Shown: positions 11,501 to 23,472, counted from the first letter of the stretch. The stretch: DNA of 49,335 nucleotides from Priapulus caudatus (GCF_000485595.1 NW_014577078.1:636794-686128), one strand, 5' to 3'. Notes: generated from the sequence alone by a model not told the origin. A program made the numbers and translations.

Positions 11501-12900
11501 GAAACGTGAAACTCCATAATGATCCCAGGGAAATAAATCCGTCATTATTTTAATTACTATTAATTTAAATTAATTACGCAACCGTATACCTAAATTAGAT
11601 ATTCATATATTTCATCAAGAGCTAATAATACCTAGGTATTACGCAGCCACTACGTATTTCGAGTCGGTTTTCGGCGAAAATACCCGATTTTCACCGCTCA
11701 TTATCTCAGCGTAGAGGCATCGTAGGGACAAGCGGTTTGTTTTATATTATAAAAGGTAGGACAGCTGATCGATCAATAATACCACAAAGAATCGTCAAAA
11801 TAAAACGGGCAATATATATTGATTCGACTAATACTGCAGCATGGTTTCAGCATTTCACCGTTGTACGCCCTCCTTCTTGATACGCTCTTGATATATTATA
11901 TCTATTTATTTATTCATACTCTATTAACATAATGTTGCGCACTGTCGTTTCTGCAATTTAAATGAGTTAAGCAAAAATCTCGGTGTGTTACGTGTGTCGC
12001 TCATCCTCCCAAGCTTATATTCATCGTATGCAAAGAGTCAATCCACACCTCACTGCTCACAGATTCTAAATTGGATTTTGACATTTGTATTCGACAATAT
12101 TGTCCCGCGGCGCCGATGGATTACACGTGCAAACGAAACGTTAGCGAATATTAAATTTAGATGTTTATTCTACGCAAGTGGCAAGATATTGGCTTGGCTG
12201 ATCAACTCGGTGGGGTTGCTGATAAAGATATCATCGCTGCGAAACCGAAATCGCCTCAAAGAAAAAACCGAAACATCATCTCAGAAAGATGGAAAATTAT
12301 ATATATTATTAATTTACTCTATTTAATATTATATAATAATATCGAATATATTCGAATAAATAATTTTTTGACTCAACTCTCGGTCGTTAGTGTGAGCGTG
12401 TAAAAGATGGATATAGCCTATGGACGTTCACCGGATTCTGCATATGTGACACCAATAACAGCTGGATGATTATAGGTGCTAGATTAAAGTTACATTTAAT
12501 GGTAAATACGTTACAACAAACGTTTGCATATACTTAAACTTAAAACTCCATCTCACCTGATCAAATGATGCGAGGTGTCGTTGTGTGGCGTAAATCGCGT
12601 AATGAACACCGGTACGTTAACGTTCGGATTTTGACATGCACTGAATGTGGTATATTTGTAGTATAAGCGGACTGACCCCGCTTATTTAACGTTAACGAAT
12701 TGACATTCTCAAATGTCTAAATTAACACGCGAACACGGCCCCACTAGTCATGCATCTACCTCTGCATCTGGCGTCTGAATTGTATGGCGATGGCATCTTC
12801 TGGAATGCTCGTACTTCAAGCGCGTTGAGAACTCTCACAGCTCTCCTACTTACAACGCGTTAGTTAAAATAAAATCCGTGAAAATTTCCACGGTCGAATC
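8600..12900. other. intron sequence without recognised gene
   Basis: This is a long intron of the minus-strand PDZ gene. Apart from a weak transporter-like frame at 9636-9962, I see only AT-rich unique sequence. The exon for the first half of the second PDZ domain should lie here but was not recognised. Confidence 0.6.
9636..9962 (-). pseudogene. possible membrane-transporter exon fragment
   Basis: An open minus-strand frame of 108 residues is rich in hydrophobic stretches. CLCAYMIWIFVLCELTPAKY followed by RSAIIVIAMWISIFF resembles the transmembrane segment plus E-[LF]-x-P-x-KYR loop of SLC22-type organic ion transporters of the major facilitator superfamily. The part before it has no clear match. 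A possible acceptor lies before DIYGAAGQIVG (TGCATTTAG). Third codon positions are not strongly G/C, unlike the PDZ exons. It sits inside an intron of the PDZ gene on the same strand, so it would be a nested gene fragment or a chance open frame. I give it low weight. Confidence 0.22.
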
Positions 12901-12990
12901 GATGAACAAGCTCATTTACAGTGCGAGTAAAAATGTCACTTCAAGTGCGAGAAAACGTTAAGCGGGGTGTGACGTCATCAGTCTGCTTAC

Positions 12991-13117
12991 TCTCGGTAGT
13001 GGTGAAGATGGCTTCCGGATTTTCCCTTAGGATTGAGAGCCGAAGTGGTGACGAAGCCTCCCGAAGCGTGCCCAGCGCCTGCGCATGCGTCAGCTGCTGC
13101 AAACTTACTCCGTTCAC
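12991..13117 (-). CDS. MPDZ/PATJ-like scaffold, exon closing the first PDZ domain
   Basis: This exon has no start codon of its own and is easily missed. On the minus strand a CCTACAG acceptor is followed by 127 nt (42 codons plus one base) and a GTAAGC donor. It reads VNGVSLQQLTHAQALGTLRE and then the final strand LRLSILREN and a short linker. This is the second half of a PDZ domain: VNG after GDQIL, and an H at the first position of helix B in LTHAQA, the residue that in class I PDZ domains contacts the Ser/Thr of the ligand. With the two upstream exons it completes a full domain of roughly 85 residues with all phases matching. It ends in phase 1, so the next exon must begin with two bases of a split codon. 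That exon was not found. Confidence 0.87.
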
Positions 13118-13792
13118 CTGTAGGATACACGACAGTTTACTTGTGAACTGAGGAACAACTTTTGGGTCATATAAGTTTACTTGAAATGCTCAATAGCGTA
13201 GCTCAGCGCGACACTATTGAGTTTTAACTGCAATATACACAACAGTGAAGCAGCATGACGGTGGCAGGTCTCTACATGCAATACACACAGCAGTGTACCA
13301 GCAAGACGGGTAGGCCTACAATGTTACGTGCAAATGCGCGCTGTGTTTCCTGAAATCACCGGGGGGCAACTTACAGGTAAATCGTTACAGTTTATCTGCC
13401 ATGGGCGAGCGTTTACCTGCCAGACGGAGACAAATTACTTGCAATACGCGATAGTTTACCTGCGAGCCCCCGCAGGACAATTTAGGATAATTTACGACAG
13501 TTCACCAGCCACACGCGGACAATGTACCTGCACTAAATAGAGGTTTTATCTTATTTACCTTTTCTTCTTATCTTCAGTTTGATCTTTTATGTGATATTTA
13601 CTTAATTTGGTGATTTATTTGTACACTCATGATCGAGTCGGTGTTTCCTTGTATGATAGTGCGTGTGTACTGAATCATGATAATGCTGGGTGCATTGGAT
13701 CAAGATCTGGGTATCGTTATGTAGATGATTTCTAATTTCGAGATATAATGAAAAATTATCGTTTACCGTTTTAGAAAAATCATAAGGTTAAT

Positions 13793-14490
13793 GTTAATGC
13801 TAAGACTAATGTTAAAACTAACATTAAGACTAATTTTGTTTCTGACAACGGACCCCAGGTTGTTACTGAGAGAATAGGTTCGACAACCTGTCTGTTGTCT
13901 TCATCAGGCTGTACACTCTCCGTTGCGTGAACTCGTCTTGAGACAGTAAGTGACGTCCGTCTGGAAATCAGTCGTTACCTTACATCAAGAGTCGTCGGAG
14001 AGATTCTCTCGAGTGCTCCTTATTATATGACGTCGGCACGTCCTAGTTAGCAGTAAGCCTAGTGCAGCCAGCATATAAAAGAATCGAGATGACATCCGCG
14101 GCTCTATGCGCCAGTTTTGAATATTGTACCAATTGAATATGGATTCTGAATATTGAATTGCATATTAAATATTGAATATGCAAATTGTGGTGTATGAGGG
14201 AAAGCTGGATGCAATTTCGGCACCAATCTCACCAAAAAAATTAATCCGATTTGGAAGACGTATCGATTACAGTGCCTCGTCCATACCTGTACCTTCCCTC
14301 CCCCACACACGCATCCACCCGAGAAGCGTCATAGGAATATAAGTTATGTCGTGCAAATTTGCCATTACGGACCACGTGATTAACGGCAATGACGGTCCGA
14401 CATTATCTGTAGCAAGAATTATGGGCACGTGGCCCGTTGTCAGAAACCAAATTAGTCTTAACATTAGTCTTAACATTAACTTTACGATGT
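13793..14490. mobile_element. fold-back element with facing copies of a short dispersed repeat
   Basis: At 13793-13857 the plus strand has TAATGCTAAGACTAATGTTA and ATTTTGTTTCTGACAACGG. The inverted counterpart runs 14434-14490. A third, single copy is at 39349-39390. The two facing copies enclose about 580 bp with no recognised gene. Confidence 0.55.
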
Positions 14491-15362
14491 TTCTGACATC
14501 GGCCCCGTGGTTCTTCCCTTGACAGGCAGATAAAAAAATATAAATTCGCAAAGGCACAGCTAGGTAGCATGAACAGATGCGATGGTTCATATACATCATC
14601 ATGCGTGTGCGACAATTAGCACATTCAAGTTCCAGGACCAGCCCAGCAGACCCGAGGACCACCACCACCACCACCCTCTGACCGATTTCTGGAATGACGT
14701 CGCCTAGTGCATGTCATCAGGTAATAGCATTATATCGAACTTAAAATAATCTCATATTGCGGTTCGTTAATGATCAATAATCCGGATGATCGGTTCAGTC
14801 CGTCACACCGGATCACATCGGATCACACGGGATGACACCGGAGGTCCGGTATAGCTTCCCGTCGACATCCCGTCGTGATGTCACCGGTTATAGTGTATTA
14901 TTAGAGTAAGTGGCTGCGCGGATCTATTTACTCTAAATGGACGTTAACTTATTCCGATTATTTATTAATTTAACGCGAGATTGATGGATGTAGTCATCAG
15001 CACGTGCTTAGTAAGTCTCGCCATCGTTTATCATGGGCGAAAGCAAACAGCCTCGTTGGACTCTCGATGAAAAGTCGAGTATAAATTTAAATTTAAGCGA
15101 AGAAAAATCCTCAAATCGTCGCTACCGACAACATCATCAATAACGTACGCGCGCTGTACACAAACCACGCTCTCGCAGCGCTCGGGATAACATCCACATT
15201 CGCTCATATATATATATACGATATTAGCTGACGGTGAAAATCTAAAATCGATATGATCGCCGCTTAAAAAAACAACATTAGAAAACATATCGTGTGTTCG
15301 CTGCGTGATTAATTTACATGTCGCTTGTTGTGATAAAGCGTCGATGTCGAGCAAATCCGGAG

Positions 15363-16318
15363 TTAGCATACGCGTTATTTAGTATACGCGTTAGTTAGTA
15401 CAGAAACAATAGAACACTAATACGCGTTAGTTAGCATACGCGTTGGTTAGCATACGCGTTAGTTAGTATACGCGTTAGTTAGTATACGCCTTAGTTAGTA
15501 TATGCGCGTTAAGCTTAGCGCACACACCCGAGCAAAACGGGAAATTTTGTTTTCCAGCGTTTCGCGTTCTTCTCGGCGAGCAAGCGCACACACGCCACCC
15601 GACACAGCACACAGCTGAACAAAACATACAGAAACACTGCGTACAGCGCCGTTGTCACATGACATCAAAAATAGCCATCCGATGGACATCCAATTTTGTG
15701 TGTCATGTGATATTTTTAAGGATATTGATTGGAGACCGTCTGTGGCGTTTCGCTGTGTAGCAGAACGATTGACGCACACACCCGAGCAAAACGTACGCGC
15801 AGGCGAAAACACGTTCCGCGAATCAAACATTGCTTGTTCAGCGAAACACGCTTAGCTGAGCAATGTTTTTTGTTTCGGGAATCCGCACACAGCCACGAAC
15901 ATCGAGCGAAACACGTTTTGCTCGTCGTTCAGGGTGTTTTGCTCGGGTGTGTGCGCTACACTTTAGTTAGCATACGCGTTAGTTAGCATACGCGTTAGTT
16001 AGTATATACGCCTTAGTTAGTATACGCCTTAGTTAGTATACGCGTTAGTTAGTATACGCTTTAGTTAGTATACGCTGTAGTTAGTATACGCTTTAGTTAT
16101 TATACGCTGTAGTTAGTATACGCGTTAGTTAGTATACGCCTTAGTTAGTATACGCGTTAGTTAGTATACGCCTTAGTTAGTATAAGCCTTAGTTAGTATA
16201 CGCGTTAGTTAGTATATACGCGTTAGTTAGTATACGCGTTAGTAAGTATACGCGTTAGTTAGTATATGCGTTAGTTAGCATACGCATTAGATAGTATACT
16301 CGTTAGTTAGTATACGAA
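15363..16318. repeat. 16-bp minisatellite (TTAGTTAGTATACGCG)n, split by an insertion
   Basis: Units of TTAGTTAGTATACGCG with variants (CATACGCG, TATACGCC, TATACGCT) run from about 15363 to 15510 and again from about 15960 to 16318. The gap between is filled by the inverted-repeat element at 15518-15956. The array ends about 35 bases from the exon at 16354-16437. Confidence 0.93.
15518..15956. mobile_element. 439-bp inverted-repeat element flanked by TA
   Basis: The ends are perfect 21-bp inverted repeats starting GCGCACACACCCGAGCAAAA, at 15518-15538 and 15936-15956, and each is flanked outside by TA. A TA duplication is typical of Tc1/mariner-type and some other cut-and-paste elements. An additional direct copy of the terminal motif lies inside, at 15774-15793. 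No transposase is encoded, so it is MITE-like. It interrupts the 16-bp minisatellite. Confidence 0.75.
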
Positions 16319-16353
16319 GCAAGCAGCGGGCCCGCACACGGTGGATGACTCAC

Positions 16354-16437
16354 GGCTAGTATTTGGTCGCCTCTCCTCAACCTGCCGTCGTGATAGGCAG
16401 CGCCATCGTCGTGTATCTCGTCGACGCATACGGCATG
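16354..16437 (-). CDS. MPDZ/PATJ-like scaffold, middle exon of the same PDZ domain
   Basis: This 84-nt exon of 28 codons is phase 0 at both ends. It has a CAG acceptor upstream and a GTGAGT donor downstream on the minus strand. It encodes VDEIHDDGAAYHDGRLRRGD followed by QILA, the central strands and helix A of a PDZ domain. GAA-x-x-DGRL-x-x-GDQIL is the signature that vertebrate MPDZ and PATJ carry in the domain beginning with GGSDT. It therefore continues the exon at 18997-19097 directly, and the join to 12991-13117 gives the classic GDQILAVNGVSL. The introns on either side are filled with minisatellite and inverted-repeat DNA, so this small exon sits next to the 16-bp tandem array ending near 16315. 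Confidence 0.88.
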
Positions 16438-16594
16438 CTGAGAGAAACACATGAAAGAGAAAAGAGAAATTTGCGAGGCGATTAAGAGATAATTAAAGGT
16501 GATAAATTTGTCGCGCCCGGAGATATAATACCCTCGCCGATTTCCACGCATTCGGTATGATCGTACAGCGAATGCATGCAAATGGGCGAATAGA

Positions 16595-16740
16595 GCTGGC
16601 CACGGGAGGAAGAGAAAAAGAGAGCGAAATAAAAAAGAGCAAGAGAAAGAGAAAAAGAAAAAGAAAGAGAAGGAGAAAGAGAAAAAGAAAGAGAAAGGGC
16701 AGAAAAAAGGGGAAAAACAGAAAAATTAGTGAGAAAGAGA
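16595..16740. repeat. purine-rich AGAAAG tract
   Basis: Polypurine sequence of GAGAAAGAGAAAAAG type. Lys/Arg-rich open frames through it are low-complexity artefacts. Confidence 0.9.
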
Positions 16741-17778
16741 GCGATGGGGGAGACCTTTACTTCACTATTAATTACAAAGTTAATTTATAGGGCGCGCAAC
16801 TTTCTGCAATAATATTTTCCCGGAGGGAATTTCGATATTCAAACATTACTGCACACGCTATCAACACCCCCCCCCCCCCAACACACACACTCACTGAGAA
16901 TACGACTGCACGTCATGCAATACTGCCGTGTATCGACAAATACGCATTGCTTACTAATCGGGTTTAAAAGTGCGCGTCAGTGGTTTTTGAAATTACCAAG
17001 TTCATTCATTCATGCGACAGCGATGTGATAAGGATACGTATTAAAAAGTAAACCTGCACGATGGCATCTCGAACGCGCTAATTGTTATATAATTATGACT
17101 CGACTCAAGGATTAAACATCCTTTTGTGGTAGGTCTGACTATGATAAGGAGGTAGGGTTGCTGCTTGTCACATCGGTTTCAATGCGGCATCGGAATTTGG
17201 TTACGAGATAGAACGACAGAACCTAAACCGAGCTTCCCGTGATTTACAGCTATCTCGTGGACGGCGCGTACGTTTTACTGCTGCAATAACTGCGCGCCAA
17301 GCACGATTGAAGTGGTCGCTGTTGGTACAACGATGGCAAATCATTCTTCTATTGGCGGCCATATTAAACTAAATGTTCCCCACACGCCAGCATAAGTTAT
17401 TTTGAGAAATCGCAATGCCACCGTTTACAAAGTAGTGGCACGACGTATTTTATTAACTCAAATATTTCTCCATAAATATTTTCGCAAAAAGACGGGTACC
17501 ACACAATGTGTTTTTTGCTGAAAAAGAAGGATTCGCTTATGCTTTTATATTCACACGATTGCACACGAAATAGACCGCTCGCGCTGCTGAATGCATTCGG
17601 AATCATAATTTTTGGGGAAATCCCTCGAATAAAATCAAACGTATCCCGTTTAACAACACGTTTGAATAAATACGTGAACATCTATATATAGTCTCCCGGC
17701 GACGATTGGCTGCCTTGTGCACGTGGTGCCTGATTGTCGAAGTGATACGCGCACTGATCTCTATATACTCAACATGCA

Positions 17779-18060
17779 TGTTTTGCTTGCATCTATGACA
17801 AATACGACATACGCATATACGCTTTCATATGACACTATTTGTCGTAGGAAGATTCTTCCTATGACAAATATTGGCGAGTCAACTTCGTTCCACTTTACAG
17901 CTGAAATTCACTGCTTGCGTTCATAATAGCGCTCCTAAACTTCTATGATGCGCACAACACATACAACAATATTTGTCAGAGGAAGAATCTTCCTATGACA
18001 AGTAGTGTCATATGAGAGCGTATATGCATATGTCGTATTTGTCGTAGATGCAAGCAGAAC
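17779..18060. mobile_element. fold-back element with about 90-bp arms
   Basis: Positions 17785-17873 and 17967-18055 are inverted copies over nearly 90 bp with few mismatches (GCTTGCATCTATGACAAATA at the left end). Each arm contains its own small palindrome AGGAAGATTCTTCCT. The loop is about 93 bp. No coding capacity. Confidence 0.75.
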
Positions 18061-18535
18061 AGGCTGATATACTAGTACTCTATATACTCTATATATCTTT
18101 CTATATATACTCTATATTAGTATATAGAAATCAGCGGGATTGCGAGACTTTGATCATTTTCTCCAACGGGAACTTTGCTGTTTGCAGCCAAAGTGTTGGA
18201 TGTCACAAGCACTAGCGAGTGAATCACTAACCATTTACTTTCTCATTTCCCTACGGCTCCCGTCATCGGAGTCGCGATCTTCTTCAGCCTTCCTACAGAT
18301 GAGGTGTTCTAGCTTGGACAAAGTGTCGTGACACCAGTCAGTTTAGTCCATCAGTCTGATCTAGTCTGGATCGGATTACCACTGAATACTGAAGCTGTCA
18401 TGCCGTTCCCACTCCCTAGAAGCTGTGCAGGAATCGTAATGGTGTGCAGGTGTGCGCAACAAGAGGTTTGTGCTTTTATCTAAAGCGAAATCTGATGCGT
18501 TGTAATATGACTCCACTATGACTGAACTATCTGAT

Positions 18536-18541
18536 ATACAT

Positions 18542-18588
<47 letters not shown>
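18536..18588. repeat. AT dinucleotide repeat
   Basis: TATATA tract within an intergenic or 5' intronic segment upstream of the first recognised PDZ exon (minus strand). Confidence 0.9.
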
Positions 18589-18996
18589 GGTATAGCTGAC
18601 ATTAGTGGATGAAATCACTCCAGCTTCCCTACAAATTACTAATCGCAATTCCCGATGGATATTGATATGCCGACTCTCGCTGTTTACATGATGAGTACGC
18701 TAGCAGCTTGTAACCCATCGGGTGGATACACTGTCGCACTCATAGCTAGTGGTGAGTTATCAGCCTACCTTGTTGATTTCGTTATCTATCGTGGGCCTCG
18801 GCTAGTGAGTTCGCTGCGTACCTATACGTATTGGTCGGCACGGCGTGTATTGTATTGGTCTAGCCCGCACAGTGAGAGATGGGATTTCCCTCCGTAAAAT
18901 CACCATGTGGTACATCGCCCCTGCTGGATGGTATCCGATTTGGCATCTGCGAAAATCTTGCGTTTGCCATTAATCTCCTTATGTAGGCCTACTTAC

Positions 18997-19097
18997 GAGG
19001 TACGTGTCGCTTCCCCCGATGATGCTGATGCCCAACTCTCGGTCCTTCTTCAGCACTAGCGTCGTTTCGACAAAGTCCTCAATTGCTGATAGAATTC
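18997..19097 (-). CDS. MPDZ/PATJ-like scaffold, exon with first strands of a PDZ domain
   Basis: This internal exon encodes the start of a PDZ domain of a multi-PDZ polarity scaffold. On the minus strand it follows a pyrimidine- and T-rich acceptor ending in CAG and ends at a GTAAGT donor. It holds 101 nt: two bases finishing a split codon, then 33 codons ending in phase 0. The peptide has ETTLVLKKDRELGISIIGG, the first strand plus the carboxylate-binding loop (here ELGI in place of GLGF), then SDTYL. GGSDT after the loop is characteristic of one late PDZ domain of MPDZ/PATJ, scaffolds of the apical Crumbs complex in epithelia. Most codons end in G or C, unlike the flanking introns. It joins the exon at 16354-16437 without a frame break. 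The preceding exon, which must end in phase 1, was not identified. It could belong to another multi-PDZ protein, but the motif favours MPDZ/PATJ. Confidence 0.85.
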
Positions 19098-22000
19098 CTG
19101 TTGTAAAAAAAACACAGCGATAGTTAAAGGTATGATACGCACGTAACCGGGGTTGCAATCTCGGAATTTCCTCGACCACAATGCCCTATAAATAACTTCA
19201 TGCGAGTCTTGGAGAAATTTAATTGCAGCAATCAAGTCAGTATTTGCATGTCGAATTTCCGTACAGGACGATTTCGTCTATAATTTACCTAATTAGCTTC
19301 GAGAATATTTTGAAATTGACTTCGTTTACTCGGTGATTTCCGTCAGATGCGAGTCGTTCTATGATTTCCGGATAAATTCGAATTTGCGGTGTATGTAATG
19401 CGCCATAAGCGGCAAATCCGATCAAAGCTTTATTTCAGTACGTTTATGTAGCAGCCCAAGTTTTCTAGTACGCAATACTTGTGGTACTCGGCATACTACT
19501 GTGGCCGTTACTACGTGATATTTGTTTCCATAGAATCGTTTAGGGTTGGGTTTAATGTATAGAGTTGGCGTTACATCTAACTATGATTCAACCTCTAACC
19601 GCAAAAGAAATTTTAACTCTAACCCCATAGCAAGAAAATTGCCCGTCATGCGTCATCATATTTTTATTTTACGCAGTGGGTACGTCACCGTACGCGTCCG
19701 GAACCGGTCGCCTAGCCTCCAGGCTACGCATCCACTCACACAGTAACCGCGCAACTTGCGTACACGATTGCGCAACGGGGCGCTCTGCTGATTGCCGTAA
19801 ATATTCACTTGCATACCGGGTTCGAGCTAGGTAGTTACACGTTGATGGTAGTGTAATGGGTGGTAGGTAGTAGTGGATGGTAGGTTGTAGGGTGGATAGG
19901 TAGTAAGTGGATGGTAGTTGTAACGGGTGGTAGGTATGTAGTGGAGGTAGGGTTGTATGGGTGGTGATGTTATGAGTGAGTGGAAGGGTTGTATGGGTGT
20001 AGGTAGTACGGGAGATGGTAGGGGTTGTACGGGTGGAGTATCGTGGATGACAGTGTGGGATGACAGGTTGGGTGGGTGGTAGGTATAAGGGGTGGGTAGG
20101 TATAGTGGATGTAGGTGTGTAATGGGGGTAGGTTGTAACTGACGGTCTAGCGTAATTTAAGACATCAGTCGTGCAATCAGGTAGTTCGTGGATACAGCGT
20201 TCAGGCTGTCGAACTGGCATTGGTACTCGTATGAAGTTGGTCTCGTTCACGTAATTCGGTCCCTCCGTTAAATATGATTCGCGCGCTACATTAGTCACTC
20301 TCTCGATGTCATCGTCCACTAATTAATTTATTGCTGGTGATCGAGGCACCAATAAATTGCTCATCCGGTACGCGTAAGTGGTAGTGTGTGGCAGATGTGC
20401 GTACCTAGACATGTTACAATATGCCGGGGTATACTTGCTATGCGATCAGAGTAAGCTGAAATTCTGTCTGGGTCTCACGTATAAACTACAAATTGCAATC
20501 TTCGGTGGCGCCGCACATGGGAAAGTCAATAATCTTCTTTAGGTTTTCTACTCGTTACGTCTGTGGCCTAGTAATGCAATCTTTAGTTTGAATGTGAACT
20601 AAACGCTGATTGTGGGCGATTAAAATTCGTACTGGTCAGATTCGTCATTTTTCAATTTCTAGAATCTTACCACCCGAGGCTCATAATTTAGATGACTCTT
20701 CTATTATAGAACGAGCTCATCAGCTTCGATTATGTAGCTCTTGATGTTACGTAGTCTGTGGTTGTGAATGTGCTAAGTGAAATGGTAAAGTGGTGCGTGG
20801 CGATCAACAAATTGTAACGTGTGTGCAGATGGTTAATACTGGCTGACCAACAGTCGAACGTTTTCATCCGCGACAACCATATTCCTCGTGGAAGGTGAAT
20901 ATCGACGTAATACATGGCATAATAGCATACAACGATCATTCTGTGATCAAGCGTGCAAGTAAATCTGCATGGCCTGGCTCGATGTCCAGCGTTGGTAGTT
21001 TTCCGTGGGGTGTCTCTATAGCGGGCTCTTAAGAAATTCATCAAATGATAAAAGCTCCCTTTTAAATTCCCCATTCGCATATTGGTTCCCGGATGGTACG
21101 TTTACATTACTGGCAGTGAGAGGACAGCTCACGTGTGCTAGGTGCCGTGAGCGGTAATCACTATCCCGTTAGAAGTGTATGCGTGCGTGTCCACGATGTC
21201 TGTGTACAAGACCTATTGATCATATTCTTTAATCTATATCTAATCTATATTATAATCTATATCTATATCTAATCTAATCTAATCTATATCAGAATCTATA
21301 TTATGATCTATATCTAATCTAATCTATAGCTCTAACTAAGCTATATCTATATCTATTATCTATATCTCTATGTTAATCTAATATCAACGTATATCTGATC
21401 TATATCTATATCTATATCTATATCTATATCTTATATCTATATCTGATTACTTATATCTATATCTTATATCTATAGATCTATACTATACTCTATATTTATA
21501 TCTAATTACTAATGCTTTATCTCTAGTACAACAGGCATTTACATAAGTCTTAAAATTCAACAGTTTTAACCCCTCCTAGCTAAAATACATTGCCAACAGA
21601 TATTCTAGTAAACTAGCTTGGCAACAAAAACAGGGTGTTGAAATTGACTGTGTAACACGAGTCTTCCCACGACGGGTCCTTGTGCGATGAAACAGCAACA
21701 GCTAATGTGTATTAGAGCATACAGATTACACGACTTCTTCACACGATCGTGCCGTGAGCGGAGCCTCGAGCGTCGCTCTGTCTTCCTTAGAGATGATTTC
21801 CGGTGCTACCAGATTCCCTGGCTAAAATGACACAGTCCGATCGAGATGTTGAAACGCCGTGCAAAGCCAGCAGCGAATTCACACCATATCTGTGGCGCCA
21901 CTGCGTATAACATATTAATGACCAAAAACCAAGTGTCTGTTTATCCAAGAGAGAACATGATACAAATTGCGTGCACCGCTTGCTTATCCTAGACGCGCCC

Positions 22001-22524
22001 CCGGATGAGACCGCGCACGTTCCGCGATATGCGCACGCGGACTGCGGGATGTTCAAATTATAGAAGCGCTGTCCGAGTGGAAGACGTGCGCCAAATTCTA
22101 GCCCGGGCAGTCTCCACCACCAGCGGTCAGCGGAATGCTCTGTAGTTTATCGAAGATAAAAATAAAGACTTTGTTCTAAATAAGAACTATCGGCGGCTAA
22201 AAGAGCAATATAGCAGAAATTGAATTCTTGACTAGTCAGCAAAGGGCTGTTGGGGTCCATTATGAAAGCTTCCAATTGAAATGGACCCATGAAATTGGTC
22301 AAGTGAAATTGTGTTTTTCGCGAACCACAAAGAAAATGTTCTCCCTCTTACATGCACCCCTCGCCTGATCAATCACGCATTCGGGCGTCCAACAATAACA
22401 GAGAATAAATTGTGTGATTGTGGCTCTGACGCACGTCTTGACCGTACAAAACTGTTGAAGACAACGGGCACATTGCAAACGTCTTAAAAAAATGAATATT
22501 CACTACAATTTTTTACTAATGATT

Positions 22525-22815
22525 GACCGCGAGAGAGAGAGGAGAGAGAAGAGTGAGAGAGAGAAAAGAGATGCAGAGGCTGTGTGGTTAGAGAGAAAGA
22601 GAGAGAGAGAGAGGCTACGAGTGTGTGTGTGTGAAGAGAGAGCAGAGAGCAAGAGAGGAGAGAGAGCAGAGGAGGAGAGAGAGGAGAGAGAGGAGAGGAG
22701 GAGAGAAGAGCAGAGATGAGAGAGAGAAGACTGTGCGCGCGCGGTGCCGCGTCGGTGTGTTTGTAAAAGAGGGAGAGAGAGAGAGAGAGATAGAGAGAGA
22801 GAGCGAGAGAGGTCG
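22525..22815. repeat. GA-rich microsatellite tract
   Basis: GAGAGA-type tract with interruptions in the spacer of the large inverted duplication. All open frames on both strands are low-complexity. Confidence 0.93.
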
Positions 22816-22850
22816 GATAAAGGAAGACGGCACAGTGCATATATTGTAAA

Positions 22851-22888
22851 NNNNNNNNNNNNNNNNNNNNNNNNNNNNNNNNNNNNNN
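22851..22888. other. assembly gap (38 N)
   Basis: A run of 38 N immediately before the GATATA tandem repeat. The true length is unknown, so the spacing of the inverted duplication may be wrong. Confidence 0.99.
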
Positions 22889-23407
22889 GATATAGATATA
22901 GATATAGATATAGATATAGATATAGATATAGATATAGATATAGATATAGATATAGGTCTGCTACACAGACATCGTGGATCACGCACGATACATCTAACGG
23001 GATAGTGATACCCCTCCACGCGCACCTAGACACGTGAGCTGTGCACTCTCCACATGCAGTAATTAACGATACCATCGGGAACCATATGCGATGGGAAATT
23101 AAAAGAGAGCTTTTATCATGATGAATTTATCGTAAGAGCCCGCTAGAGACACCCCCACGGAAACTACCCAACGCTGGACATCGAGCCAGGCATGCAGGTT
23201 TACTCTGCACGCTTTGATCACAGAATGATCGTTGTATGCTATATGCCATTATACGTGATATTACACCTTCACACGGAATATGTTGTCGCAGATGAAAACG
23301 CTCTACTGTCGGTGCAGCAGTATAACCATCTGCCACACACTACAATTTTTATCGCCCACGACCACTTACCATTCACTAGCACATACAACCCACAGCTACG
23401 TAACATC

Positions 23408-23472
23408 AAGAGCTCATAATAGAGATGATGATATATCTATAATAGAGATCTCTATTATGAGCTCTTGGTAAC
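23408..23472. repeat. short palindrome
   Basis: AAGAGCTCATAATAGAGAT and its inverted copy ATCTCTATTATGAGCTCTT lie about 17 bases apart, at the outer edge of the right core arm. Confidence 0.85.

Noticed and set aside
12150-12330. Plus-strand WQDIGLADQLGGVADKDI frame and a minus-strand DDIFISN frame considered as the missing PDZ exon
   Set aside because: The minus-strand reading lacks the loop and a proper acceptor; the plus-strand reading matches no family I recognise.
19669-20319. 216-residue minus-strand frame rich in Thr/Tyr/His/Pro
   Set aside because: Most of it reads through the GGTAGG/CCTACC minisatellite; periodic composition shows it is not a protein. Only the non-repetitive first 60 codons are mentioned as a finding.
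22484-23075. Overlapping frames on both strands, some crossing the N run
   Set aside because: GA/CT tract, GATATA tandem repeat and gap; no real coding signal.
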